Origin: Pandoraea sp. PE-S2T-3
Lineage (GTDB): Bacteria; Pseudomonadota; Gammaproteobacteria; Burkholderiales; Burkholderiaceae
Reading direction: 5' to 3'
NCBI RefSeq assembly: GCF_002179965.1
Contig: NZ_NGUQ01000035.1
Location: 395,880-459,879 of the forward strand
DNA: 64,000 nt
A program made the position numbers and the translations under genes. Within the stretch, counting starts at the first letter, position 1. Each line of letters opens with the position of its first letter. A model generated the notes under the pieces. That model did no database searches, was not told the origin of the DNA, and was given only the letters and a program-made list of their open reading frames with translations. Positions 23,305 through 32,470 of the stretch are shown piece by piece.

Positions 23305-24195
23305 ATGCCCGTGCTGACCTCTTTGACCGATCCCTTCGAATGGGAAGATCCGGACCTCGTCCCTCGCCCGGTGGTGACCATTGGTGCTGCGGGTATCGAT
23401 GTCGCGACCACCGGCGATGGAGAACATCGACACGAGAAGGACTTCCACACGCACAAGAAAGCGCAGTTCATGCTCCTGCTGCGCGGGGCGCTCACTTGCG
23501 AAATCGAGGGCAGTCTGTGGATGGTGCCGCCCCAGAGCGCGCTCTGGGTGCCCGGCAGTGTGCTGCACAAGGTGACGGCGGCGGGCACGGTCGAGGTGTA
23601 CGTGGCCTTCATCGATCCAGCCGTCGCCTCGCACCTGCCGTCGACGTGCTGTGCGATCTCGACGACGCCGCTGCTACGGGAGTTGGTGATTCGTTCGGCC
23701 TCGTTTCCGATGCGCTATCCGGAAGGCGGTGCGGAGTCGCACTTGGCGGTGCTGCTGCTCGACGAGCTTGCCGCCGCGTCCATCGGCAATCTCCATCTGC
23801 CGATGCCGTCCGATTCACGGCTTCGCAAAATTGCCGAGGCCATCATGGAGACGCCCGCCGAGCGCGGAACGATACGGACATGGGCGCGACACGTGGGCGT
23901 GAGCGAGCGAACGCTTTCGCGTCTGCTGACCGAGCAAACCGGGATGAGTTTCGGTCGCTGGCGGCAGCAACTCAACCTGATGCTGGCGGTGAAATGGCTG
24001 AGTAGCGGCGCCTCCGTTCAGCAGGTGGCTGACGACTTGGGCTACGAAAGCGCCGGCAGTTTCGTGACGATGTTCCGCACCGCACTCGGCACGTCGCCGG
24101 GGCGGTACATGGCGGAAAGACTGCCGGACAGGCGCACTGCGAGCACGGCTGATCCGAAGGATGCCGGATACCCGGAGGCGGTATCCGGCGAATGA
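23305..24195 (+). CDS. AraC-family regulator with N-terminal cupin
   Basis: 296 residues. Residues about 40-115 form a cupin (HRHEKDFHTHKKAQFMLLLRGAL, WMVPPQSALWVPG). Residues about 175-270 carry two AraC HTHs: TIRTWARHVGVSERTLSRLL, then VQQVADDLGYESAGSFVTMF with GTSPGRYM. It is divergent from the O-methyltransferase/flavin-reductase pair and most likely regulates it. Its C-terminal codons form a hairpin that may double as a terminator. Confidence 0.9.
   Translation: MPVLTSLTDPFEWEDPDLVPRPVVTIGAAGIDVATTGDGEHRHEKDFHTHKKAQFMLLLRGALTCEIEGSLWMVPPQSALWVPGSVLHKVTAAGTVEVYVAFIDPAVASHLPSTCCAISTTPLLRELVIRSASFPMRYPEGGAESHLAVLLLDELAAASIGNLHLPMPSDSRLRKIAEAIMETPAERGTIRTWARHVGVSERTLSRLLTEQTGMSFGRWRQQLNLMLAVKWLSSGASVQQVADDLGYESAGSFVTMFRTALGTSPGRYMAERLPDRRTASTADPKDAGYPEAVSGE
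24163..24189. terminator. Hairpin at the araC-type stop codon
   Basis: GCCGGATACC and its complement GGTATCCGGC with a 7-base loop lie in the last codons of the regulator gene, between convergent genes 12 bp apart. No T-run is seen. Confidence 0.45.
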
Positions 24196-24206
24196 CGCCC
24201 TTCAGA

Positions 24207-25655
24207 TCACGGCATGACCGGCGGATGGTAAGTCAACGTTTGCGCCAGCAGCCACAACATGACGATCACCACCGGGAAGTGCACCAGCAGTTGCGTGAAC
24301 GTATAACCCACCACGTCACGTGCGCGCAGACCGAGCACGCCGAGCAGCGGCAGCATCCAGAACGGATTGATCAGATTCGGCAGCGCTTCGGCGGCGTTGT
24401 AGACCGTCACCGCCCATCCCAGATGCACATGCAGATCGTTGGCCGCCTGCATGACGTAAGGCGCTTCGATGATCCACTTGCCCCCGCCCGACGGCACGAA
24501 GAAGCCCAGCACCGCCGAATACACGCCCATGACGCCGGGGAACGACGACTGCGACGAGATCGCCACGAAGAAGCTCGACAAGTGATGTGAGAGCGTCTGC
24601 CCATCGATGCCCGGCGCTTTGGTCAGCAGATACGCGATGCCGCCATACAGCGGGAACTGGATCAACACGCCGGCCACAGACGGGACCGACTTCGCAATCG
24701 CGTCGAGAAAGCGGCGCGGACGCCAGTTGAGCAGCATGCCCAGCATCAGGAACACGAAGTTGTACGTGTTCAGGTTCGAGATCGCCAGCAACGGGTCTTT
24801 TGTCGTGAACTCGTGCCCGATCCAGAGCACACCGAGCGCCACGATCAGCACCGTGACGATCGGACTGTACTCAAGCCAATCGCCCGGGCGTTGTGGCTTC
24901 GCATAGGTCTTCGTCGTATCGTCGAGCGACACGCCGAGGTCGGCGGCCAACGTCGCACGCGCGTCACGCGGCGCCGAAAAATAAGCCAGCACGACAGACA
25001 CCACCGTCAGGACGCCCGCGATCGCCATCGACTGCGGCAGGAAGATCGTGTCCGAGAACGGGATCACGCCCGTGATCTCGACCAGCGCCTTCGGCAGACT
25101 GGCCGGATTGGCCTGCAACTGCGCTGCGGACGAACTCAGGCCCAGCGCCCACGTCGCGCCCATGCCCAGATAGGCCGCCGCGCCACCGGCCCGGTAATCC
25201 ATGCGAATGTTCTCGCGTCGCGCAATGGCCCGCACCAGCAAGCCGCTGAACACCAGACTGATGGCCCAGTTGAACAGCGAGAGCACGATGCTGACGAACG
25301 CAACGTACGCCACCGCGCTGCGACCGCTGCGCGGCAATGCCGCCATCTTGCGGATGAGCACCGCCGCCGGCGGCGAGACCGCCACCACATAGCCTGAAAT
25401 GGCCACGATGGCCATTTGCATCGTGAACGGAATCAGACTCCAGAAGCCGTCGCCGAACGCCACCCCCACCTTGACGGCCGGCACGCCGATCGCCAACGCC
25501 CCGCCTGCGCAGACGATGACCGCCAGCGCCGCAAACAGATAGGCGTCGGGAAACCAGCGTTCCGACCAACGTGTGACCGACGCCGCCAGACGCTCCAGAG
25601 GGCCGCCGTCTTGCGGCGCCTCCATCGTGCTCGATAGTGAAGTTCCCGGTTTCAT
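24207..25655 (-). CDS. atoE: Short-chain fatty acid transporter, AtoE family
   Basis: 482 residues with about eleven hydrophobic segments. Family motifs include WFPDAYLFAALAVIV, NLNTYNFVFLMLGMLLNWRP, SSQSSFPGVMGVYSAVLGFFVPSGGGKW and PFWMLPLLGVLGLRARDVVGYTF. AtoE carries short-chain fatty acids such as acetoacetate or butyrate in E. coli. Here no ato catabolic genes are adjacent. It is the last gene of the operon with the molybdoenzyme and the cyclodeaminase-like protein, so it may carry their substrate or product. Confidence 0.85.
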   Translation of the reverse strand: MKPGTSLSSTMEAPQDGGPLERLAASVTRWSERWFPDAYLFAALAVIVCAGGALAIGVPAVKVGVAFGDGFWSLIPFTMQMAIVAISGYVVAVSPPAAVLIRKMAALPRSGRSAVAYVAFVSIVLSLFNWAISLVFSGLLVRAIARRENIRMDYRAGGAAAYLGMGATWALGLSSSAAQLQANPASLPKALVEITGVIPFSDTIFLPQSMAIAGVLTVVSVVLAYFSAPRDARATLAADLGVSLDDTTKTYAKPQRPGDWLEYSPIVTVLIVALGVLWIGHEFTTKDPLLAISNLNTYNFVFLMLGMLLNWRPRRFLDAIAKSVPSVAGVLIQFPLYGGIAYLLTKAPGIDGQTLSHHLSSFFVAISSQSSFPGVMGVYSAVLGFFVPSGGGKWIIEAPYVMQAANDLHVHLGWAVTVYNAAEALPNLINPFWMLPLLGVLGLRARDVVGYTFTQLLVHFPVVIVMLWLLAQTLTYHPPVMP

Positions 25656-25797
25656 TTCCTGCGTTCCCTTATGTGTGTGTTGATCGGCGATGCCCTACCG
25701 CGCACTGCCCGCCCCGTGTTTCCGTCTAGTCCCCTGCCCCTCGGTTGCGGCGCATCGCCGCCTGCCACTTTTGCTGTCGCGCTCGACGCTGTCAGCC

Positions 25798-26736
25798 TTA
25801 TTGCGTTGCCTGCCAGACGAGCTTGGCGGCCGCCAGATCTTCCAGCGCCGTGCCGACCGCCTTGAACACCGTACGCTCGCTGGCGTCCTCGCGACGCAAG
25901 CATCCCGCGCGGCACAGATCGGCCAGCGTGCCGCGCACGTCCTGCGCCAAAAACACCGCGCGCGACATCGGGCCGAGCAGTTCGCCTGATTTCGCCAGCG
26001 CTTCCTCGGTGTCGACAAACAACGAAGCCCCCACGAAACAAGCGTCGCTCGCCTCGCGCATCTGCGGCGTGAAGCTGCCGATCAGATCCAGATGTACGCC
26101 GGGCGCAAGCCACTCGCCTTGCACCACCGGCTCGGTGGCGAGGGTCGCGCACGTGACAATGTCGGCACCGGCGACAGCCGCTTCGGCGCTCTTGCAGACG
26201 ACCGCGTCGAGCCCCTGTTCCTGCAAGCGCTCGACCAGACGCCCGGCCGCCTGTGCATCGCGATCCCACACGCTGACACGCGTGATCGAACGCACGGCAC
26301 GGTACGCCAGCGGCACCAGAGAACCGACGCGTCCTGCGCCGAGCAGCGCGAGGTGCGTCGCGTCTTCGCGCGCCAGATACGAGGCGGCCAGCGCCGAGGC
26401 GGCCGCCGTGCGGCGCGACGTGATCTCGTTGCCGTCCATCTGCGCGAGCGGCACACCGGTGCACGCGTCGTAGAGCAGATAGGTCGAATGCAGCCCCGGC
26501 ACGCCGCGCTGTGCGTTGGCCGGTGCAATGTTCACCGTCTTGATGCCCATCAGGCCGCCCGGCTGCCACGCCGGCATGATCAGCACGGTCATGCCCGCCT
26601 GCATCCCCGGTTCGGGAATGACGTGCGTGTGACGCAATGGCACTTCGCAACCCTCGATGAACATGGTGCGCAATGCGTCCAGCAACGGGCCAAACGTCAA
26701 TGCATCGCGGGTGGCTTGGGCGTCGATGATTTTCAT
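25798..26736 (-). CDS. Ornithine cyclodeaminase/mu-crystallin family protein
   Basis: 312 residues from ATG 26736, with GAGGAA eight bases upstream. The Rossmann motif LLGAGRVGS (near residue 133) and the family stretches GIKTVNIAPAN, STYLLYDACTGVPLAQMDGNEIT, RRTAAASALAASYLAR and HLDLIGSFTPQMREAS are clear. The family includes ornithine and lysine cyclodeaminases, delta1-pyrroline-2-carboxylate reductases and imine reductases, so the reaction is open. It begins 34 bp after the molybdoenzyme stop on the same strand. Confidence 0.87.
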   Translation of the reverse strand: MKIIDAQATRDALTFGPLLDALRTMFIEGCEVPLRHTHVIPEPGMQAGMTVLIMPAWQPGGLMGIKTVNIAPANAQRGVPGLHSTYLLYDACTGVPLAQMDGNEITSRRTAAASALAASYLAREDATHLALLGAGRVGSLVPLAYRAVRSITRVSVWDRDAQAAGRLVERLQEQGLDAVVCKSAEAAVAGADIVTCATLATEPVVQGEWLAPGVHLDLIGSFTPQMREASDACFVGASLFVDTEEALAKSGELLGPMSRAVFLAQDVRGTLADLCRAGCLRREDASERTVFKAVGTALEDLAAAKLVWQATQ

Positions 26737-26770
26737 GAACAAGATTCCTCTTCGAAATGGGATGGAAATT

Positions 26771-29700
26771 TCACGCGTCGATCACGATGGCTTCGCGCGG
26801 CACCGCCTGACAGGCCAGACACATGCCGGGCTCGTCGAGCGCCACGTCGCTCATGTGATCGACTTCGCCGGACAGCACGCGCACGGCACAACTCTCGCAT
26901 TGCCCGACGCGGCAACCGCTCGGCAAGGTCAACCCCAACGATTCTGCAAACGACAGCAAGCTGCCGTGCGAGGGGGTCCAGACGGCTTCTCGCCCCGAGC
27001 GCGCGAACGTGACCGGCCATGCGGCATCGGCATCGACACGCGGCGCGCTCGGTGAGCGGAACGCCTCCTTGAACATGTCGAATGCAGGCACGCCACGGGC
27101 GGCAAGCCCGTCCATCACGGCCGCCATCATGGGCTCCGGGCCGCACAGGTAGAAGCGTGCGCGGCGTGCGATCAGGTCGTCGGTGACCACGGCAGCAGAC
27201 AGCCGTTCGGTGGTGGCGTAATCGCGGCCAAGCACATCAGCGTCGCGCGGTGCGTCGTAGTAATTGACGATATGGATGCCGGGCAGACGCAGCGCGAGCG
27301 CCGCCAGTCTCGCCTGAAACGCGTGCGTGGCACCGTTTCGGTTCGCGTAATGCAGCCAAACCTCGGGGGGCGGCACGGTCGCTTGCTCGGCTCGCTCGGC
27401 TTGCTCTGCCAGAGACTCGAGATAACAGAGAAACGGCGTGATCCCGATCCCCCCGGCGAAGCACACGACCGGCTGCCGGGTTTGCAGCGGCAGAACAAAG
27501 CGTCCGGACGGCGCGCCCAGTTCGATGACATCGCCCACGCGCGCACCGGTGTTAAGCCAACTGGAGACCGTGCCCTCGAACGCCTCGCCTTCGCGCGTGC
27601 GCCCCTGCTGATGCCGCACGGCAATGCGATAGCCGCGACGCTCGCGCTCGTTGGCCGGTCCTGTGAGCGAATAGGCACGCGTCCGGGGCTGCGCGTGGCC
27701 CGGAATCGGCACGCGCACGGTCACATGCTGTCCCGCCAGATAGTCAGGCAGCCCAACCTCATCGAGTGGCTCGAATTCGATGGCGCGAACGCCGTCTGCC
27801 GCCGGGGTGAGTCCGGCAATGCGAAATCGCGCCATGCCTTGCCACGGCCGATGCGCCGGATCGCTTGCCGCATCGCGTGAAATGTCGCAGCGTAATGACC
27901 GCAACGGCGACGATCCGCTGATGGGATCGATGTCCTGCGCCGTCGCCAGCGCGTTGTAGTTGCTCGACTGCTCACCCGCCATGGTGAAGCCGCGACGGCC
28001 CACGCTGTCGCATGCCTGCCACCAGCCATACTCCGCGAGCACCACATCGGCTGCGAGTCCCTCGTCGAACGCGGCGCGAAAACGTGCGACGCCCACGGGT
28101 GTCGTCACCCTCACCCAGTCGCCCGCGGCAAGTTGTTTCTGCGCTGCCAACGACGGATGCAGATGCACCACCGGGTCGGGGGCGCGCATGCGCAGACTCG
28201 CGAGTCCGCGATGCTGGCTGTGGCAGTAGTAGCCGTTCTTGGTTGAGCCGAGGACTAGTGGGAAATGTGTCGTGTCGTCTTCGGTCGTGGCACGCGCAGC
28301 CACATGCACTGGCACGGGGGGATAGCCGTGACGCAGCAACCGCTCGGAATACAGCTCGACGCGCCGGGTCTCGGTGGCAAACCCGCGCACACTGCCGGCC
28401 TCGGTGCGGGCGTACTTGCGCTCGTACTGCGGCTGCGGACGTGAGATGCCCTCGGGATGCGCGCGCAGCGTCTGCACGTCGAGTCCGGTCGGGGCAAGCT
28501 GGTAATTCCAGCCCGCCTCGAGACTGCCGCCGAAGAAGGCGTCGCCCATCCCCAGCCGCACGGCGAGATCGAACACGATGTCGTTGTCGCTGCGCGATTC
28601 GCCGCGCGGCGACACCATGCGCTGACGCAGTTGAATCAAGGCGTCGGCGCGGTCGTCGATTTCGAAGCCCGCACGCAGTCCTTCGCGCTCCCACGGCGTA
28701 TTCACCGGCAGCAGAATATCGGCGTAACGCGCGGAGGGCGTCTCGAACAGATCGCAATGGACGTGGAATTCGAGCGCTTCGAGCGCCTCGCGCGCCATCT
28801 CGTAGTCGGCCTGCGAGGCCAGCACATTGGTGCCGAAGCAGAACAGCGCTCGCACGCGGTAGGGATCGCCGTCGAGAATTGCGCGGTAGGTGTCGCGTGC
28901 CGTCACCCAGCCGCGCGCTGGCGGCCCCAGCGGACGTTCATCGATGCCCAGCGCCTTCGCCTGTTGCTCGGGACTCAGCAGATCGTGCTGGCTGACGGCG
29001 TTCACGGGCTGACGCGTCATCACGCGATTGCCACCCCGCCGGTCGAAGCTTCCCGTGAGCGCATAGACGACAGCGATGGCCCGCTCGATTTGCGTAGCGT
29101 TCGCATGCTGCGCCACGCCGGACCACGCGTGATACGCCACGCGTTGGGCGCCGGTGAACAGGTCGGCGGCGGCATCGAGTTGTTCAGGCGAGACGCCGCA
29201 CAATTCGCTCACCGTCGCCGGATCGTAATCGGCCAGCCCTTCGCAAAGATGATCGAATGCAGGGCGGCAGCTGATGTGCGAGCCGTCATTGGCGCTCAGG
29301 ATGAATTCGCCACGCAGCGCAGCGCGATTGGCGGCGTCGCGGCTTAGTGCGTGCGTTGTGTCGTAAGCCCGCGGTGCGCCAGCGGTCTCGTCCCAGATCA
29401 CGAAGGCATCGGGCGATGCACCGGCTGCCGACGTCGTGTTCAGATCGCTCATTCGCAGGAAGCGGCCGTTGTCGTTTCGTACGAGCAAGGGGGCGTTGGT
29501 CCACCGGCGCACGAACGTCTCGTCGTAGCGTCCGGTGTCGATCAGTCTGCGTGCGAGACCGAGCGCCAGTGCGGCATCGGTACCGGGGCGCACCGGCAGC
29601 CACGCATCGGCGTCGGCGGCAAGCGGTGTCTTGCGCGGGTCGACGACGAGCAGCTTCGCGCCGCGGACACGCCCGCGCCCGATGGCATTGGCCTGACTCA

Positions 29701-30244
29701 GCCAGGTACTCGTCGGATTGTGGCCCCAGAGCATGATCACGTCCGCTTGTGCATAGTCGGCCGTCGGCATGCCGCAACCGAATGTGAAGGCGTGCGCGAA
29801 GTCTTTGTGCCAGTTGCAGATTTCTGTCGCGTAGACGGTGTTCGGGCTGCCGAAGACCCGGATGAAGCGCTCGATCCAGTCGATGCTGTCGGACAAGGGC
29901 GTTCCGCTCGGGGTCGTCACGCCGAAGGCCACGGCATGCGCCCCGCTTTCGCGGCGGATGTCGCCGAGCCGCGTTGCGATCTCGGTCAGGGCTTCGTCCC
30001 ACGAGATGCGCTGCCAGCCGGGATCGTCTGCCTCTTTGGGCGCAGTCCGGCGCAACGGTGTCGTCAGCCGGTCGGGGTGATGCACGAGCTCAGGCGCAGC
30101 CTTCCCCTTGCGACACATGGCAGCGCCGTTCGGATGCGAGGGATCGGGTTCGACTGCAATCAGTGCATCGTTTTCCACCCGATTGAGCGTGCCGCAGCGA
30201 GATCTGCACAGCGTGCAGAACCCGGGCTTGACCTCCTGAACCAT
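26771..30244 (-). CDS. Single-chain molybdopterin oxidoreductase fused to FAD/NAD reductase and 2Fe-2S ferredoxin
   Basis: 1157 residues. Residues 10-44 carry a 4Fe-4S motif (C10-x2-C13-x3-C17-x26-C44). About 50-790 is a bis-molybdopterin-guanine-dinucleotide oxidoreductase: C143 in EICNWH is a candidate Mo ligand, then MLWGHNPTSTW. About 680-790 is the cofactor-binding barrel (GDWVRVTTPVGVARFRAAF). About 820-1060 is a ferredoxin-reductase unit (RAYSLTG for FAD, GGIGITPFL and YLCGPEPMM for NAD(P)). The last 80 residues form a plant-type 2Fe-2S domain (C1111-x4-C1116-x2-C1119, then C1142 or C1145). One polypeptide could thus pass electrons between NAD(P)H and a Mo substrate. No signal peptide is seen, so it is cytoplasmic. 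Substrate unknown. A LysR gene is divergent. Confidence 0.88.
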   Translation of the reverse strand: MVQEVKPGFCTLCRSRCGTLNRVENDALIAVEPDPSHPNGAAMCRKGKAAPELVHHPDRLTTPLRRTAPKEADDPGWQRISWDEALTEIATRLGDIRRESGAHAVAFGVTTPSGTPLSDSIDWIERFIRVFGSPNTVYATEICNWHKDFAHAFTFGCGMPTADYAQADVIMLWGHNPTSTWLSQANAIGRGRVRGAKLLVVDPRKTPLAADADAWLPVRPGTDAALALGLARRLIDTGRYDETFVRRWTNAPLLVRNDNGRFLRMSDLNTTSAAGASPDAFVIWDETAGAPRAYDTTHALSRDAANRAALRGEFILSANDGSHISCRPAFDHLCEGLADYDPATVSELCGVSPEQLDAAADLFTGAQRVAYHAWSGVAQHANATQIERAIAVVYALTGSFDRRGGNRVMTRQPVNAVSQHDLLSPEQQAKALGIDERPLGPPARGWVTARDTYRAILDGDPYRVRALFCFGTNVLASQADYEMAREALEALEFHVHCDLFETPSARYADILLPVNTPWEREGLRAGFEIDDRADALIQLRQRMVSPRGESRSDNDIVFDLAVRLGMGDAFFGGSLEAGWNYQLAPTGLDVQTLRAHPEGISRPQPQYERKYARTEAGSVRGFATETRRVELYSERLLRHGYPPVPVHVAARATTEDDTTHFPLVLGSTKNGYYCHSQHRGLASLRMRAPDPVVHLHPSLAAQKQLAAGDWVRVTTPVGVARFRAAFDEGLAADVVLAEYGWWQACDSVGRRGFTMAGEQSSNYNALATAQDIDPISGSSPLRSLRCDISRDAASDPAHRPWQGMARFRIAGLTPAADGVRAIEFEPLDEVGLPDYLAGQHVTVRVPIPGHAQPRTRAYSLTGPANERERRGYRIAVRHQQGRTREGEAFEGTVSSWLNTGARVGDVIELGAPSGRFVLPLQTRQPVVCFAGGIGITPFLCYLESLAEQAERAEQATVPPPEVWLHYANRNGATHAFQARLAALALRLPGIHIVNYYDAPRDADVLGRDYATTERLSAAVVTDDLIARRARFYLCGPEPMMAAVMDGLAARGVPAFDMFKEAFRSPSAPRVDADAAWPVTFARSGREAVWTPSHGSLLSFAESLGLTLPSGCRVGQCESCAVRVLSGEVDHMSDVALDEPGMCLACQAVPREAIVIDA

Positions 30245-30342
30245 GTCCCGTCCGTCTCTATAGGAATCGATATTCCGATGCTATACAGCGGCCTTTTTTA
30301 TTACTAATATAAAAAATATACTTTGCAATATTGATTTTTTAA
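30245..30342. promoter_or_regulatory. Divergent promoter region of the molybdoenzyme operon and lysR
   Basis: 98 bases, far more AT-rich than the surroundings. A dyad GGAATCGATATTCC lies at 30262-30275, and a run of AATATAAAAAATATA near 30306-30320 could hold both promoters. LysR-type proteins bind T-N11-A dyads in such divergent gaps, so this is the expected control site. Confidence 0.55.
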
Positions 30343-31269
30343 ATGAAGCCAACCCTTCGTCAGATCGAATATTTCGTGGCTGTTGCCGAGACTGGGCAGG
30401 TGATGCGGGCTGCCGAACGGTGCAGTGCGTCGCAGTCGTCGCTGACGATTGCTTTGCAGAATTTGGAAGTGATCGTGGGGGCGCAGTTGTTCGTCCGGCA
30501 TGCGAAGGGGTTGCGGCCGACCGAGGCAGGAGAACGGTTTCTACGGCACGCGTATCGCATTCTGAACGCCACCGACGATGCCCTTCACGAAGCGCGCACC
30601 TTGCCCGACGATGCTGGCGGGCGCCTGCGGCTTGCGGTCACTGAGACGATTTCGGCGTATTTATTGCCATCGGTGGCGAGCATGTTGTCCAAGCGGTTTC
30701 CGAATGTCGAACTCACATTGATCGAAGGCGACCGCGAAGCGGTGGAAGCGGCAGTGCTCGCAGGCGACATCGATCTGGCACTGCTGCTGGTGTCCAATGT
30801 GGTGGCCGATGGGCTGGTCTTGCAGACCATGTTGCGCTCCACGCGCCGGCTTTGGACGAGCCCCGGGCACCCGTTGCTCGACAAGGCGAGCGTCACGCTC
30901 GATGACGTGCGCGGTCAGCGGTTTTTACTGCTGGATATGGACGAACACGTGCAGACGGTCGAGCGCTATTGGCATGCGGCGCATGTCGAACCGGTGGTGC
31001 ATTTCCGCACGCGGTCTATCGAGTCGATTCGCAGTCTGGTGGCACAGGGCTATGGCGTGTCGATCCTGTCGGATCTGGTTTATCGCCCGTGGTCCATCGA
31101 TGGCGGACGAATCTTGCGGCGGGATCTGAGCACGAGCGTGCCGTCGATGGATGTGGGACTGGTGTGGGCGAAACGCCGTCCGCCCGAGGGCTTAACCGAA
31201 CGTATCGTCAGCGCGCTGCGCTCACTCATCCGCGAAATCAATGATCGCGGGCATATGGGGGTGGAGTGA
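30343..31269 (+). CDS. LysR-family regulator
   Basis: 308 residues. Residues 1-62 hold the LysR winged HTH (LRQIEYFVAVAETGQVMRAAE, CSASQSSLTIALQNLEVIVG, LFVRHAKGLRPTEAG). Residues 92-300 are the two-lobed effector domain (LRLAVTETISAYLLPSVASML, YGVSILSDLVYRPW). The divergent arrangement with the molybdoenzyme operon indicates it controls that operon with a small-molecule coinducer. Confidence 0.92.
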   Translation: MKPTLRQIEYFVAVAETGQVMRAAERCSASQSSLTIALQNLEVIVGAQLFVRHAKGLRPTEAGERFLRHAYRILNATDDALHEARTLPDDAGGRLRLAVTETISAYLLPSVASMLSKRFPNVELTLIEGDREAVEAAVLAGDIDLALLLVSNVVADGLVLQTMLRSTRRLWTSPGHPLLDKASVTLDDVRGQRFLLLDMDEHVQTVERYWHAAHVEPVVHFRTRSIESIRSLVAQGYGVSILSDLVYRPWSIDGGRILRRDLSTSVPSMDVGLVWAKRRPPEGLTERIVSALRSLIREINDRGHMGVE

Positions 31270-31452
31270 TGGACGCGGATGGCAACTCACTCGGCCGAAG
31301 CGTCGTTGCCGCTGATACGCTTTATGTGCTTTTGTGCGTGCCGGGGATGGCAAGGATGCGATTTGAGGGATAACTGGTGAGCGGCCGCTTTCCCCAGATA
31401 TTCTTGAACGGAATCGCCGCGTGGTTTCGCGCACTGTGCGGGATGTAAACGA

Positions 31453-31710
31453 TCACGCCTCGTCGATCATCATCGCCTTGTATTTCTTCTCCAGTCGGTC
31501 AAGCATGTCGGTTGCCGGCTGACCACGCCCGGCGTCTGAGTCGTCAATTGCCCGGTCGACCGCCGCGTCCAACGCCGCAAGCAGCGACGCCTGATTTTGA
31601 ATGAGCCTCACGCCGTCGCGCAGAACCTCACACGTCGAGCTTTGACGGCCCTTCTCGACAAGTTCGGTGAGATCGGGCTCGAGCAGGCGACCTAATTTAA
31701 CGCTGATCAT
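31453..31710 (-). CDS. ParD-family antitoxin, apparently without its toxin
   Basis: 85 residues from ATG 31710. It matches the ParD pattern: MISVKLGRLLEPDLTELVE for the ribbon-helix-helix, STCEVLRDGVRLIQNQASLLAAL, then DAGRGQPATDMLDRLEKKYKAM for the toxin-wrapping tail. ParE normally follows directly, but the 183 bases after the stop (31270-31452) hold no ParE-like frame before the convergent lysR gene. Either the toxin was lost or it lies elsewhere. Confidence 0.75.
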   Translation of the reverse strand: MISVKLGRLLEPDLTELVEKGRQSSTCEVLRDGVRLIQNQASLLAALDAAVDRAIDDSDAGRGQPATDMLDRLEKKYKAMMIDEA

Positions 31711-31912
31711 CAATTTTTCCAGGGCGTCGAAATTGCTTGGGGTTGTAGTAGGTCGTGGCTCGATCAAAGCGTCGAAGTTTCTTACTTCCGGTGGCCCGAG
31801 AAGAACGAAACCATCTGTCCTGGCCCATCGTCTTTCTGTTCCTCCACGCCAATATCGTGGCGAGAACAGTGAGTGCGCTGACTGATACAACCGCCACTGC
31901 GATCCAAATCAT
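31697..31912 (-). CDS. Small one-helix membrane protein, hypothetical
   Basis: 71 residues from ATG 31912 with GGAG six bases upstream. Residues 2-22 (IWIAVAVVSVSALTVLATILA) form one strong hydrophobic helix, followed by a basic polar tail. It overlaps the start of the ParD gene by 14 bases, so the two may be co-expressed. No family recognised, and it could be a chance frame. Confidence 0.4.
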   Translation of the reverse strand: MIWIAVAVVSVSALTVLATILAWRNRKTMGQDRWFRSSRATGSKKLRRFDRATTYYNPKQFRRPGKIDDQR

Positions 31913-32429
31913 CTAGAGCTCCAAAGCGCTGAGACGGGGGCTGTCTTTGCCTTTTATTACGCGTCCGTTCGACCAGGAACTGAGTTTAGAGCGCGATTCC
32001 CCGTTTCGGCGCGAGGTCGGCAGCGAAGAACAACCTTCGGGGATGATCAGTAGAGGTGAATCGACCGCCGCGTGGGCGCTCAGCGCCTTTGTCGCATGGC
32101 GCGAGCCAAGCACAGCACATCGAAAAACTCGGAAGATAGCCAGTTAGCGACAGCAAAACAGGGCACACAACGAGTCAGATTGCGTTGTCAGGCGTTAGGC
32201 GTCGAACGAATGATGACTTTGACCTACCGGGAGAACATGCAGGACAGGCCATCCGAAGCGCTATTTCGGCGCTCTGTGCCGTCGCTTGGGGAAGGTAATG
32301 CGCTTACATGCAAAGAGGCATGTAAGCGTTCAAGGCCGGCGCCTTGGCAGAATGGTGGTGGATGCAGGATGGCGATATCCGGGGGACCGGTGCCGATGAC
32401 GATTTGTCGTAGTGCTCGCACAAAAACAA
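31913..32429. other. Intergenic region with two adjacent hairpins
   Basis: 517 bases without a supported gene; open frames here match nothing I know. The notable content is the pair of hairpins at 32301-32346. Confidence 0.5.
32301..32346. repeat. Tandem stem-loops
   Basis: A perfect 11-bp stem (CGCTTACATGC and its complement, loop of 6) at 32301-32328 is followed after two bases by a 6-bp stem CAAGGC/GCCTTG (32331-32346). Neither has a T-run. They could be part of a small RNA or a mobile-element end. Confidence 0.5.
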
Positions 32430-32455
32430 AAGGGGTTAGCCGAAGCTAACCCCTT
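32430..32455 (-). terminator. Intrinsic terminator of tRNA-Pro
   Basis: On the minus strand an 11-bp stem (AAGGGGTTAGC and complement, 4-base loop) is followed by TTTTGTTTTTG, 15 bp after the tRNA 3' end. Confidence 0.85.
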
Positions 32456-32470
32456 CACCTTCAATCCTGC

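Noticed and set aside
32072..32449. 125-residue open frame before tRNA-Pro
   Set aside because: No RBS, no family features, and it runs into the tRNA terminator hairpin.
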